Source: Sphaerisporangium fuscum (GTDB lineage: Bacteria; Actinomycetota; Actinomycetes; Streptosporangiales; Streptosporangiaceae). Taken from it: a stretch of 64,000 bases of DNA. The notes below the pieces were generated by a model. It was not told the DNA's origin and did not search any database. It saw nothing but the letters and a program-made list of their open reading frames with translations. Positions within the stretch are counted from its first letter, which is position 1, and each line of letters opens with the position of its first letter. Positions 42,848 through 50,687 of the stretch are shown here, one piece after another. The translations under genes were made by a program, and so were the position numbers. The stretch is taken from NCBI RefSeq assembly GCF_018531465.1, contig NZ_JAHDTF010000041.1:1-64000 (forward strand), in the 5' to 3' direction.

Positions 42848-42876
42848 GCCGCCGTACGGCGGCGCCGGATCCGCCG
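42848..42876. repeat. 29-base intergenic hairpin repeat, copy 2
   Basis: This copy matches 962-990 at 28 of 29 bases. The one difference completes a perfect palindrome, GCCGCCGTACGGCGGC. It lies seven bases after the TetR stop codon. The other copy lies eight bases after the glpK stop codon. Confidence 0.6.
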
Positions 42877-43012
42877 TACCCACTTCTCGCCGATACGGCG
42901 CCGGGGAAATGACGACGGTGAACGGGGGGAGGGGCGGGCTGGGGTGAGCCGCGAGGGTGGCCGGGGTGGGTATCGCCCTGGGCGCTTGGTGTCGAGGGGG
43001 CGGCCGGTGGGG

Positions 43013-43603
43013 TCAGCGGTTGAGCAGCTGCTCCAGGCGGAGCCTGCAGGAGGGCCACTCGTCGTCGAGGATGCCGAAGTACACCGTGTCCCGCCAGGTC
43101 CCGTCCGGACGGCGGCGGTGGCGCCGCAGCGTGCCCTCGTACACTCCGCCGATGCGGCGGATCGCGTTCTGCGAGCGCGTGTTGAGGCAGTCGGTCTTGA
43201 GCAGAACCCGGTTGTGGCCGAGCTTGTCGAAGGCGTGGGTCAGCAGGAGCAGCTTGCACTCGGTGTTGACGGCGGTCCGCCAGTACGCCCGGCCGTACCA
43301 CGTCCAGCCGATCTCCAGGCTGTCGTCGAAGTCGGGGACGTCCCAGTAGCTGGTCCACCCCACAGCGCGCCCCGTCTCCCGCTGGACGACCGCGAACGGG
43401 ACGTTCCGGGGGTTCTCGATGAGCGAGGCGGCCACCCGCCGCAGCTCCTCCTCGCTCCGGGGCGTGGCGACGGGCAGCCACCGCCACACCTCGTCGTCGT
43501 TCCCGCCCGCCTCGAACAGGTCGGGGACGTGGTCGAGGGCGAGCGGCACCAGCCGTACGGTGCGGCCTTCGAGGATGACGGGGTCGGGCATCTTGGCGGT
43601 CAT
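43013..43603 (-). CDS. GNAT acetyltransferase, RimJ/RimL type
   Basis: A 196-residue acetyl-CoA-dependent acetyltransferase. It begins ILEGRTVRLVPLALDHVPDLFEAG, and the core WTWYGRAYWRTAVNTECKLLLLTHAFDKLGHNRVLLKTDCLNTRSQNAIRRIG matches RimJ/RimL enzymes. The usual Q/R-x-x-G-x-G/A acetyl-CoA loop is modified here (GRAYWRT). The substrate may be a protein amino terminus or a small amine. It is monocistronic and divergent from the acyl-CoA dehydrogenase operon. Confidence 0.87.
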   Translation of the reverse strand: MTAKMPDPVILEGRTVRLVPLALDHVPDLFEAGGNDDEVWRWLPVATPRSEEELRRVAASLIENPRNVPFAVVQRETGRAVGWTSYWDVPDFDDSLEIGWTWYGRAYWRTAVNTECKLLLLTHAFDKLGHNRVLLKTDCLNTRSQNAIRRIGGVYEGTLRRHRRRPDGTWRDTVYFGILDDEWPSCRLRLEQLLNR

Positions 43604-43702
43604 GGTGGAAGTGTCACAGTGAAGGGCGGCTTCCCGACAGAGCCACTTTCCAGCCGTTCACAGGAACCACTTCCCGTGGCGGCGGTCGGCGGTCGACAGG
43701 CA

Positions 43703-43718
43703 TACCGGCCGGTCGGTA
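43703..43718. promoter_or_regulatory. TetR-type palindrome before APH/ACAD operon
   Basis: TACCGGCCGGTCGGTA has inverted arms with one mismatch and lies 33 bases before the phosphotransferase ATG. It matches 52564-52579 (TACCGACTGGTCGGTC) at 13 of 16 bases, the site in front of the TetR gene near 52.5 kb. Confidence 0.65.
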
Positions 43719-43750
43719 CGCTCCAGTGACCGGGACGACTAGGGAGCGCG

Positions 43751-44731
43751 ATGCCCGCGAACATCGAGACGAGCCCACCGGGCCTCGACCTCGACCACCT
43801 GAGAGACCACCTCGCCGAGTACGACCTCGCCGGGGGGCCGCTCGCGGCCGAGGTCATCCACGGCGGCAAGTCGAACCTGACCTACCTCGTACGCGACGGC
43901 GAGCGACGCTTCGTCGTCCGCAGGCCGCCGCTCGGGCACGTGCTCGCGACGGCCCACGACATGGGCCGGGAGTACCGCGTGATGACCGCGCTGCGGGACA
44001 CCGGCGTGCCCGTCCCCCGCACCTACCACCTGTGCGAGGACGCCGAGGTCGTCGGGGCGCCGTTCTACGTGATGGAGTACGTCGAGGGTGGCGTGCCGCC
44101 GGCGACGCCGGCCATCGAGGCGAAGCTCATCGACATCCTCGCCACGCTCCACGGGATCGACCCCGCAGCGGTCGGGCTCGCCGATTTCGGCCGGCCCGAG
44201 GGCTTCCTGGAGCGCCAGGTGAAGCGCTGGAAGCGGCAGCTCGAGGCCTCCCGCAGCCGTGAGCTGCCGCACATCGACGCGCTGTTCGCCCGGCTCGCGG
44301 CGGCCGTCCCCGCCACGCAGCGGCACACCATCGTGCACGGCGACTTCAAGCTGGGCAACACGCTGATCGCCGACGGCGAGGTGCGGGCCGTGCTCGACTG
44401 GGAGATGTCCACCCTCGGCGACCCGCTCACCGACCTGGCACTGTTCCTGCTCTACGGTGACTTCGACGGCCTCGACACCGGCGGCGCGCAGACCGGCCAC
44501 ACGCCGTCCGGCGAGCTCGCCGAGAGGTACGCCCGGGGCACCGGCCTCGACATGTCCCGCCTGGGCTGGTACGTCGCCATGGCCTGCTTCAAGCTCGCGG
44601 TGATCGCCGAGGGCATCTACTTCCGCCACACCCGGGGGCTGACCGTCGGAGAAGGCTTCGACGAGGTCGGCGACCACGTCGCGCCGCTCGTGGCCCACGG
44701 CCTGAACGCATTGCAGTCACAGGAGGGCTGA
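43751..44731 (+). CDS. APH-like acyl-CoA kinase/phosphotransferase
   Basis: A 326-residue aminoglycoside-phosphotransferase-fold kinase. It has the glycine-rich segment HGGKSNLTYLV, Brenner's motif VHGDFKLGNTLI (catalytic Asp in HGD) and the metal-binding VLDWEMSTLGDP. In ACAD10/ACAD11 of animals the same domain is fused to an acyl-CoA dehydrogenase and phosphorylates 4-hydroxyacyl-CoA. The bacterial LvaA protein does the same job. Here the next gene is that dehydrogenase, overlapping by one base (TGATG), which argues for 4-hydroxyacyl-CoA rather than aminoglycoside as substrate (inference). Confidence 0.87.
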   Translation: MPANIETSPPGLDLDHLRDHLAEYDLAGGPLAAEVIHGGKSNLTYLVRDGERRFVVRRPPLGHVLATAHDMGREYRVMTALRDTGVPVPRTYHLCEDAEVVGAPFYVMEYVEGGVPPATPAIEAKLIDILATLHGIDPAAVGLADFGRPEGFLERQVKRWKRQLEASRSRELPHIDALFARLAAAVPATQRHTIVHGDFKLGNTLIADGEVRAVLDWEMSTLGDPLTDLALFLLYGDFDGLDTGGAQTGHTPSGELAERYARGTGLDMSRLGWYVAMACFKLAVIAEGIYFRHTRGLTVGEGFDEVGDHVAPLVAHGLNALQSQEG

Positions 44732-45942
44732 TGGATTTCGCGTTCGACGCCACCACCGAGGAACTGCGCGGGCGGCTGCTCGCGTTCATGGACGAGTGCG
44801 TGTACCCCGCCGAGGAGGCCTTCGAACGGCAGGCCGCCGAGAGCGGGTGGGGCATGCCGCCCATGATGGAGGACCTCAAGCAGGAGGCGCGCAAGCGCGG
44901 CCTGTGGAACCTCTTCCTGCCCGGGGAGCACGGCGCCGGGCTGACCAACCTGCAGTACGCGCCGCTGGCCGAGATCATGGGGCGCAGCCCGCGCATCGCG
45001 CCGACCGCCACCAACTGCGCCGCGCCCGACACCGGCAACATGGAGCTGCTGTCCATGTTCGGCAGCGAGTGGCAGCGCAAGACCTGGCTGGAGCCGCTGC
45101 TCGACGGCGAGATCCGGTCGGCGTTCGCCATGACCGAGCCGGACGTCGCCTCCTCCGACGCGACCAACATCTCCACCTCGATCGTCCGGGACGGCGACGA
45201 GTACGTCATCAACGGGCGCAAGTGGTTCGCCTCCGGGGCCATGAACCCGCGCTGCGCGATCTTCATCGTGATGGGGAAGACCGCCCAGGACGGGCCCTCG
45301 CACCGGCAGCAGAGCATGGTGCTGGTGCCGCGCGACACCCCGGGCCTGACCGTCAGGCGCGGCATGCACGTCTTCGGCTACAGCGACTCCGACCACGGCG
45401 GTCACGCCGAGCTGCTGCTGGAGGACGTCCGCGTCCCGGCCGAGAACCTGATCGGCGAGGAGGGCGGGGGCTTCGGCATCGCCCAGGCGCGGCTCGGCCC
45501 CGGCCGCATCCACCACTGCATGCGCCTGATCGGCATGGCCGAGCGGGCGATCGAGCTGATGTGCCGCAGGGCCCTGTCCCGCACGACCTTCGGCAAGCCG
45601 GTGGCCCAGCAGGGCGTCGTCCAGGACTGGATCGCCGAGTCGCGGGTCAGGGTGGAGCAGCTGCGCCTCCTGGTGCTGAAGACCGCCTGGCTGATGGACA
45701 CGGTCGGCAACCGCGGCGCGCACACCGAGATCCAGGCCATCAAGATCGCTACCCCCAAGGCCGTGGAGTGGATCCTGGACAAGGCCATCCAGGTGCACGG
45801 GGCCGGCGGGGTCAGCCAGGACTTCCCGCTCGCCGGGCTGTGGGCGGCGGCCCGCACCCTGCGGCTCGCCGACGGGCCGGACGAGGTGCACAAACGGTCA
45901 CTCGCCTACCGCGAGCTCAAGAAGCACATGCCCACCGACTGA
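44731..45942 (+). CDS. acyl-CoA dehydrogenase, ACAD10/11-like
   Basis: A 403-residue FAD acyl-CoA dehydrogenase fold protein with FAMTEPDVASSDATN (FAD-binding TEPD segment) and KWFASGAMNPRCAIFIVMG. The end AGGVSQDFPLAGLWAAARTLRLADGPDEVHKRSLAYREL is typical of the ACAD10/11 clade. In that clade the enzyme removes phosphate from 4-phosphoacyl-CoA and isomerises the product instead of simple dehydrogenation. One-base overlap with the upstream kinase gene mirrors the fused animal proteins. The three-gene tail of acyl-CoA dehydrogenases continues downstream. Confidence 0.88.
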   Translation: MDFAFDATTEELRGRLLAFMDECVYPAEEAFERQAAESGWGMPPMMEDLKQEARKRGLWNLFLPGEHGAGLTNLQYAPLAEIMGRSPRIAPTATNCAAPDTGNMELLSMFGSEWQRKTWLEPLLDGEIRSAFAMTEPDVASSDATNISTSIVRDGDEYVINGRKWFASGAMNPRCAIFIVMGKTAQDGPSHRQQSMVLVPRDTPGLTVRRGMHVFGYSDSDHGGHAELLLEDVRVPAENLIGEEGGGFGIAQARLGPGRIHHCMRLIGMAERAIELMCRRALSRTTFGKPVAQQGVVQDWIAESRVRVEQLRLLVLKTAWLMDTVGNRGAHTEIQAIKIATPKAVEWILDKAIQVHGAGGVSQDFPLAGLWAAARTLRLADGPDEVHKRSLAYRELKKHMPTD

Positions 45943-45963
45943 CCTGTGGAAGGGAAACGTCTC

Positions 45964-47142
45964 GTGACACTGGATGAGGCGGCGCTCAAGGAGCGGTCCC
46001 GCGCGTTCCTCGCCGAGCACGATCCGGCGGTGATGGACCCCCTCGACTTCCTGCGCGCGCGCTTCGACGCGGGCCTCGCCTGGGTGCACTTCCCCGAGGG
46101 GCTCGGCGGCCTCGGCGCGCCGCGCGAACTGCAGGGCATGGTCGACCAGGAGTTCGCCGGCACCCCGCAGACCGACCTCGGCAAACTCGCCATCGGTCTC
46201 GGCATGGCCGCGCCCACGATCCTCACCTTCGGCACCGAGGAGCAGAAGAAGCGTTTCCTGCGGCCGCTGTGGACGGGCGAGGAGATCTGGTGCCAGCTCT
46301 TCAGCGAGCCGGGCGCCGGGTCCGACCTCGCCACGCTCGCCACCCGGGCCGTACGCGAAGGCGACGAATGGGTCGTCGACGGTCAGAAGGTGTGGACGTC
46401 CGGCGCCCATCACGCCCGCTGGGCGATCCTCGTCGCCCGCACCGATCCGGACGTGCCCAAGCATCGCGGCCTGACCTACTTCGTCTGCGACATGCACGCC
46501 CCCGGCGTCGACGTCCGGCCGCTGCGGCAGATCACCGGGGAGGCCGAGTTCAACGAGGTGTTCCTCACCGGGGTGCGCCTGCCCGACTCGCTCCGGCTCG
46601 GGAAGGTCGGCGACGGCTGGCGGGTCGCGCAGACCACGCTCATGAACGAGCGCGTCGCCATCGGCGGCAATCCCGTACGGCGCGGCGGGGGCGTGATGAG
46701 CGTCGTCGCCGAGGAGTGGCGGCGGCGGCCCGAGCTGCGCACCCATGGGCTGCACCAGCGTCTGCTGCACCTGTGGGTCGAGGCCGAGGTCACCCGCCTG
46801 GCGGGGGTACGGCTGCGCGAGCAGCTCGCCGCCGGTACGCCGGGGCCGGAGGGGTCGGGGATGAAGCTCGCCTTCGCCCGCCTGAACCAGGCGCTGTCCG
46901 GGCTCGAGGTCGAGATGCGCCGGGAGGAGGGGCTGGCGTACGACGACTGGACGTTCCGGCGTTCGGACAGCGTCGACTTCTTCGGCCGGGGGCCCGGTTA
47001 CCGCTACCTGCGCGCCAAGGGCAACTCGATCGAGGGCGGCACCTCGGAGATCCTGCGCAACATCATCGCCGAGCGCGTCCTCGGCCTGCCCGCCGAGCCC
47101 CGCGTCGACAAGAACGTCCCCTGGAAGGACCTCCCCCGATGA
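45964..47142 (+). CDS. acyl-CoA dehydrogenase, FadE type, large partner
   Basis: A 392-residue acyl-CoA dehydrogenase with SEPGAGSDLATLATRAVREGDEWVVDGQKVWTSGAHHARW and the terminal NSIEGGTSEILRNIIAERVLGLPAE. These resemble the actinobacterial FadE proteins that act as heteromers on sterol or branched acyl-CoAs. GTG 45964 is chosen for its GGAAGGGA; GTG 45946 is possible. It overlaps the next gene by four bases (ATGA). The pair probably forms a heterotetramer, with the catalytic Glu in only one subunit (inference). Confidence 0.86.
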   Translation: MTLDEAALKERSRAFLAEHDPAVMDPLDFLRARFDAGLAWVHFPEGLGGLGAPRELQGMVDQEFAGTPQTDLGKLAIGLGMAAPTILTFGTEEQKKRFLRPLWTGEEIWCQLFSEPGAGSDLATLATRAVREGDEWVVDGQKVWTSGAHHARWAILVARTDPDVPKHRGLTYFVCDMHAPGVDVRPLRQITGEAEFNEVFLTGVRLPDSLRLGKVGDGWRVAQTTLMNERVAIGGNPVRRGGGVMSVVAEEWRRRPELRTHGLHQRLLHLWVEAEVTRLAGVRLREQLAAGTPGPEGSGMKLAFARLNQALSGLEVEMRREEGLAYDDWTFRRSDSVDFFGRGPGYRYLRAKGNSIEGGTSEILRNIIAERVLGLPAEPRVDKNVPWKDLPR

Positions 47143-48272
47143 CACTCCTTTATTCTGAGGTCGAGGAGGAGCTGCGGGCGGCCGTCCGCGACCTGCTGGC
47201 CGATCGGTGCCCGCCCGCGACGGTGCTCGCCCGGGTCGAAGGCCCCTCGCCGTACGAGGCGGACCTGTGGAAGGCGCTCGCCAGGGACATCGGAGCCGCC
47301 GGGCTGCTGATCCCGGAGGAGCTCGGCGGCGCCGGCGCCTCCGCCCGCGAGGCGGCGGTCGTCCTGGAGGAGCTCGGGCGGGCCGTCACCCCCGTACCGT
47401 TCCTGACCAGCTCGGTCCTCGCAACGCAGGCCTTGCTGAGCGCCGGTACGGACGCGGCGCGCGAGATCCTCGCCTCGCTCGCCTCCGGTGAGACGACGGC
47501 GGCGCTCGCGGTGTCGCTGGCGACCTCGCCCTACTCTGTGCGGGCCGACCCCGGTGGGGCGACGCCGCCGTCCGCCGTGGGAGCCGCGGGCGGGGGAGTG
47601 GTGGCCGAGGGTGACATGGTCACCGGCAGGGTGAACGCCGTCGCGGGCGCGGACGTCGCCGACGTGCTGATCGTGCCGGCCTCGGGCGGGCTGTACGCGG
47701 TGGACGCCGCCCACGCGACCGTGGAGGGGACCGCGTCGCTCGACCTCACCCGGCCGATCGCCACCGTCGCCTTCTCCGGCGCGCCCGCCCGGCGGGTCTC
47801 CGCCGACCTCGCGCCGCTGCGCGCCGCGCTGGAGGCCGGGGCGGGGCTGCTCGCCTCCGAGCAGCTCGGCGTGGCCGAATGGTGCCTCACCACGACGATC
47901 GCCTACGTCAAGGAGCGCCACCAGTTCGCCCGGCCGGTCGGCTCGTTCCAGGCGCTCAAGCACCGCCTCGCGGACCTGTGGATGGAGATCGTGCAGGCCC
48001 GCGCCGCGGCGCGGAACGCGGCCGACGCGCTCGCGACCGGGACGGACGTCCCGACGGCGGTCGCGGTCGCGCAGGCCTGGTGCGGCGGCGTCGCCGTCCA
48101 CGCGGCGGAGGAGGCCCTGCAGCTGCACGGCGGCATCGGGATGACCTGGGAGCATCCCGTGCATCTGTACCTCAAGCGCGCCAAGGCCGACGAGATCGCC
48201 CTCGGCACCCCCGGCGACCACCGCGACACGCTCGCCCGGCTCGCGGACATCCCGCCGCCGATCGCCTCCTGA
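47139..48272 (+). CDS. acyl-CoA dehydrogenase, FadE type, small partner
   Basis: A 377-residue acyl-CoA dehydrogenase family protein lacking the usual TEP[D/G]SGSD FAD loop and the EGT/GGT Glu motif. Instead it has YVKERHQFARPVGSFQALKHRLADLWMEIVQARAAARNAADAL and LHGGIGMTWEHPVHLYLKRAK. This split of conserved motifs between adjacent genes is typical of heteromeric ChsE/FadE pairs. ATG 47139 overlaps the previous stop in ATGA. It ends the operon that started at 43751. Confidence 0.86.
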   Translation: MTLLYSEVEEELRAAVRDLLADRCPPATVLARVEGPSPYEADLWKALARDIGAAGLLIPEELGGAGASAREAAVVLEELGRAVTPVPFLTSSVLATQALLSAGTDAAREILASLASGETTAALAVSLATSPYSVRADPGGATPPSAVGAAGGGVVAEGDMVTGRVNAVAGADVADVLIVPASGGLYAVDAAHATVEGTASLDLTRPIATVAFSGAPARRVSADLAPLRAALEAGAGLLASEQLGVAEWCLTTTIAYVKERHQFARPVGSFQALKHRLADLWMEIVQARAAARNAADALATGTDVPTAVAVAQAWCGGVAVHAAEEALQLHGGIGMTWEHPVHLYLKRAKADEIALGTPGDHRDTLARLADIPPPIAS

Positions 48273-48287
48273 CGGCCGTCTCCCCGG

Positions 48288-48962
48288 TCACGCGCCGGCC
48301 GTGCCCGGGGAGACCAGGCCGGTCTCGTAGGCGAGCACGACGGCCTGGACGCGGTCGCGCAGGCCGAGTTTGGACAGGATCCGCGCGACGTGGGTCTTCA
48401 CGGTCGTCTGGCTGAGGGTCAGCCGGTCGGCGAGCTCGGCGTTGCTGAGACCGGTGGCGAGCAGCCGCAGCACCTCCAGCTCGCGCGGCGTCAGCTCCGA
48501 CAGGTCGCGGTGCGAGGAGGCCTTCACGTCGTCGCGGCGGGCGAAACGCTCGACCAGACGGCGGGTGATCGTGGGGGCGAGCAGCGCGTCGCCGGTCCGC
48601 ACCAGCCGTACGGCGGCCACCAGCTGCTCCGGGGTGACGTCCTTGAGCAGGAAGCCGCTGGCGCCCGCGGTGAGGGCCGCGTAGACGTACTGGTCGAGGT
48701 CGTAGGTGGTCAGGATCAGCACCCGCGTGTCGTCCGCCCCGCCGGCCGTGATGCGCCGGGTGGCCTCGATGCCGTCCATCCCCGGCATCCTGATGTCCAT
48801 GAGGACGACGTCGGGACCGGTACGGCGGACGGCGGCGACCGCGTCGGCCCCGTCGGCCGCCTCGGCGACCACCTCGATGCCGCTGGCGGCGAGGATCATC
48901 CGGAATCCGGTGCGCACGAGTGCCTGGTCGTCGGCGATGACGGCGCGCAGTGGGGGGTTCAT
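48288..48962 (-). CDS. NarL/LuxR-family response regulator
   Basis: A 224-residue response regulator. The receiver domain carries DDQ at 11-13, phosphoacceptor D56 in VVLMDIRMPG, and a late LLKD. A LuxR-type helix-turn-helix follows in residues of about 155-215 (LTPRELEVLRLLATGLSNAELADRLTLSQTTVKTHVARILSKLGLRDRVQAV). Phosphorylation by the adjoining kinase should drive dimerisation and promoter binding. ATG 48962 overlaps the kinase stop codon in ATGA. The secreted lipase gene near 50.7 kb lies divergent from the kinase and may be a target. Confidence 0.93.
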   Translation of the reverse strand: MNPPLRAVIADDQALVRTGFRMILAASGIEVVAEAADGADAVAAVRRTGPDVVLMDIRMPGMDGIEATRRITAGGADDTRVLILTTYDLDQYVYAALTAGASGFLLKDVTPEQLVAAVRLVRTGDALLAPTITRRLVERFARRDDVKASSHRDLSELTPRELEVLRLLATGLSNAELADRLTLSQTTVKTHVARILSKLGLRDRVQAVVLAYETGLVSPGTAGA

Positions 48963-50452
48963 GAGGTTCTCCACGGGATTCGGGCCCTGATCCGGTAGCC
49001 GCCGTTCACCGGCCCGGCGTCCAGGGTTCCGCCGTAGACGGCCAGCCGCTCGCGCAGCCCGATCAGCCCCCGGCCCTGGCCGCTGCGGGAGTGGGCCGAC
49101 CGCGCCCCGCCGCTGTCGGTGACCTCGATCTCCAGCCAGTCGCCGCCGTACCCGACGGTGACGGACGCCGCGGCGCCGGCCGCGTGCTTGATCGTGTTCG
49201 TCAGGGCCTCCTGGACGACGCGGTAGGCGGTCAGCTCGACCCCGGGAGGCAGGGCATCCGGCGGTCTCGACACCTCCAGGGTCACCGGTGTCCCGGCGGC
49301 GCGGACCCGATCGGCGAGGCTGTCGAGCCGGTCGAGCCCGGGTTGCGGTTCGAGCCCGTCGTCCGGGCCCTCCGGACGCGGGCCGTCGGAGGCGGAGAGC
49401 AGCCCCATGACGTGACGCAGCTCGGCCAGGGCCTCGCGTCCGCTGGCCTCGACGGCGAGCAGGGCCCGTCTCGACTCCTCCGGCGCGGCGTCCATCACGC
49501 TGCGCGCCGCGCCGGCCTGGATCACCATCACGCTCACATTGTGGGTCACGACGTCGTGCAGTTCGGCGGCGATCCGGGCGCGCTCCTCCTCCACGGCCCT
49601 GCGCGTGGCGTCCTCCTGGGCCCGCCGCAGCTCGGCGATCCGGTCCCGGCCGGCGCGCAGCCGCCGCTGCCAGAAGCGGACGAAGCTCGCGAGGGCGCCC
49701 GCGCTCAGCAGCACGACGAAGGGGCCGAGCCAGGCCGGCAGCGTGGGGGCGACGTCGCGGAAGGTGGCGCCGGCCAGTACGGCCGCGAGCACGAGGCCGC
49801 CCATCGCCACCATCCGGTGGCGGCTGTGGGCGACGGTGCCGTAGGCGGCGATGGCGCAGGTCAGCACGGTGATCCAGGTGGCGGCCTCGTGGGTGGCGAG
49901 CGCGGCGGCCAGCACCACCCAGAAGGCGGCGAGCGGGTACCTGCGCCGGGCGGCCAGCGGCAGGGCCGTCAGGGCCACCAGGAGCAGGGGCGGGTCGTCG
50001 ACGTCGGGGTCCGCGTATGGGACAGGGTCGGGCGCTTCCTGTGCGCCGGGTTCGTCCGGCGGATCGAGCGGGTCCGGCGCGTCCGGCGGGTCTGGCATGT
50101 CCGGTAGGTCCGGCGGATCCGGCAGGTCCTGCGGGTCGGGCACCTCCGGTGGGGAAGCCGTGGGGGCGTCGCTCGTGGGCGGGGAGGACATCCCCGGCCC
50201 GTAGCCTTCCGGGTCGATGTACAACGGCGGGGAGGGTCGTAGTCGCAAGGGGTCGATCAGCTGGGGTTGCGCACCTGGGTGGTCGTCCTGGAAGCTCGTC
50301 GCCGCGACGACCGCGAGGAAGGTCAGGACGATCGCGAGCAGCACGTCGGCGACGAGGGCTCTGCGAGACGGCCTTGTGATTCCCCGTTCCGGGCGGAGCG
50401 CGTCGAGCACGTACTGCCGCCAAAGCCGTCGTTCGTCGGTGGTCACCGGCAC
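48959..50452 (-). CDS. sensor histidine kinase with Pro/Asp-rich extracytoplasmic segment
   Basis: A kinase of about 497 residues in the NarX/DesK-like HisKA_3 group. One membrane segment (about 35-55) is followed by a proline/aspartate-rich stretch of roughly 80 residues full of PDPPD and PDLPD units. Four to five further membrane segments come next. The dimerisation/phosphoacceptor helix has H299 in ARIAAELHDVVTHNVSVM. The ATP-binding domain shows YRVVQEALTNTIKHA and GRGLIGLRERLAVYGG. GTG 50452 is a likely start; an ATG at 50521 would add 23 basic residues. The Pro/Asp segment probably lies outside the cell and may contact cell wall or calcium (inference). Confidence 0.9.
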   Translation of the reverse strand: MPVTTDERRLWRQYVLDALRPERGITRPSRRALVADVLLAIVLTFLAVVAATSFQDDHPGAQPQLIDPLRLRPSPPLYIDPEGYGPGMSSPPTSDAPTASPPEVPDPQDLPDPPDLPDMPDPPDAPDPLDPPDEPGAQEAPDPVPYADPDVDDPPLLLVALTALPLAARRRYPLAAFWVVLAAALATHEAATWITVLTCAIAAYGTVAHSRHRMVAMGGLVLAAVLAGATFRDVAPTLPAWLGPFVVLLSAGALASFVRFWQRRLRAGRDRIAELRRAQEDATRRAVEEERARIAAELHDVVTHNVSVMVIQAGAARSVMDAAPEESRRALLAVEASGREALAELRHVMGLLSASDGPRPEGPDDGLEPQPGLDRLDSLADRVRAAGTPVTLEVSRPPDALPPGVELTAYRVVQEALTNTIKHAAGAAASVTVGYGGDWLEIEVTDSGGARSAHSRSGQGRGLIGLRERLAVYGGTLDAGPVNGGYRIRARIPWRTS

Positions 50453-50687
50453 ATTGTCCCGTTCGGGCGTTCTGTCCCGCGTCCTCTTCGGTGACCGAGC
50501 GGGTGTCCTCAGGGAGTACATCGCAGGGATGACACGGCGGCGGGTCGTCCCCGGGAGGTATCCGATTTCGGTACGACGGCCGATGTGCGCCGACCTGGCT
50601 CGCCCCTAGTTTCGTTGTCGCGATCAGGCCGCTCCCGGACGTCCGCGCCCGAGCCGGCCGTTTCCCGACGACAAGGACGAAGACTTC

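Noticed and set aside
43751..44731. Aminoglycoside resistance kinase
   Set aside because: The fold is APH-like, but tight coupling to an ACAD10/11-type dehydrogenase favours an acyl-CoA substrate.
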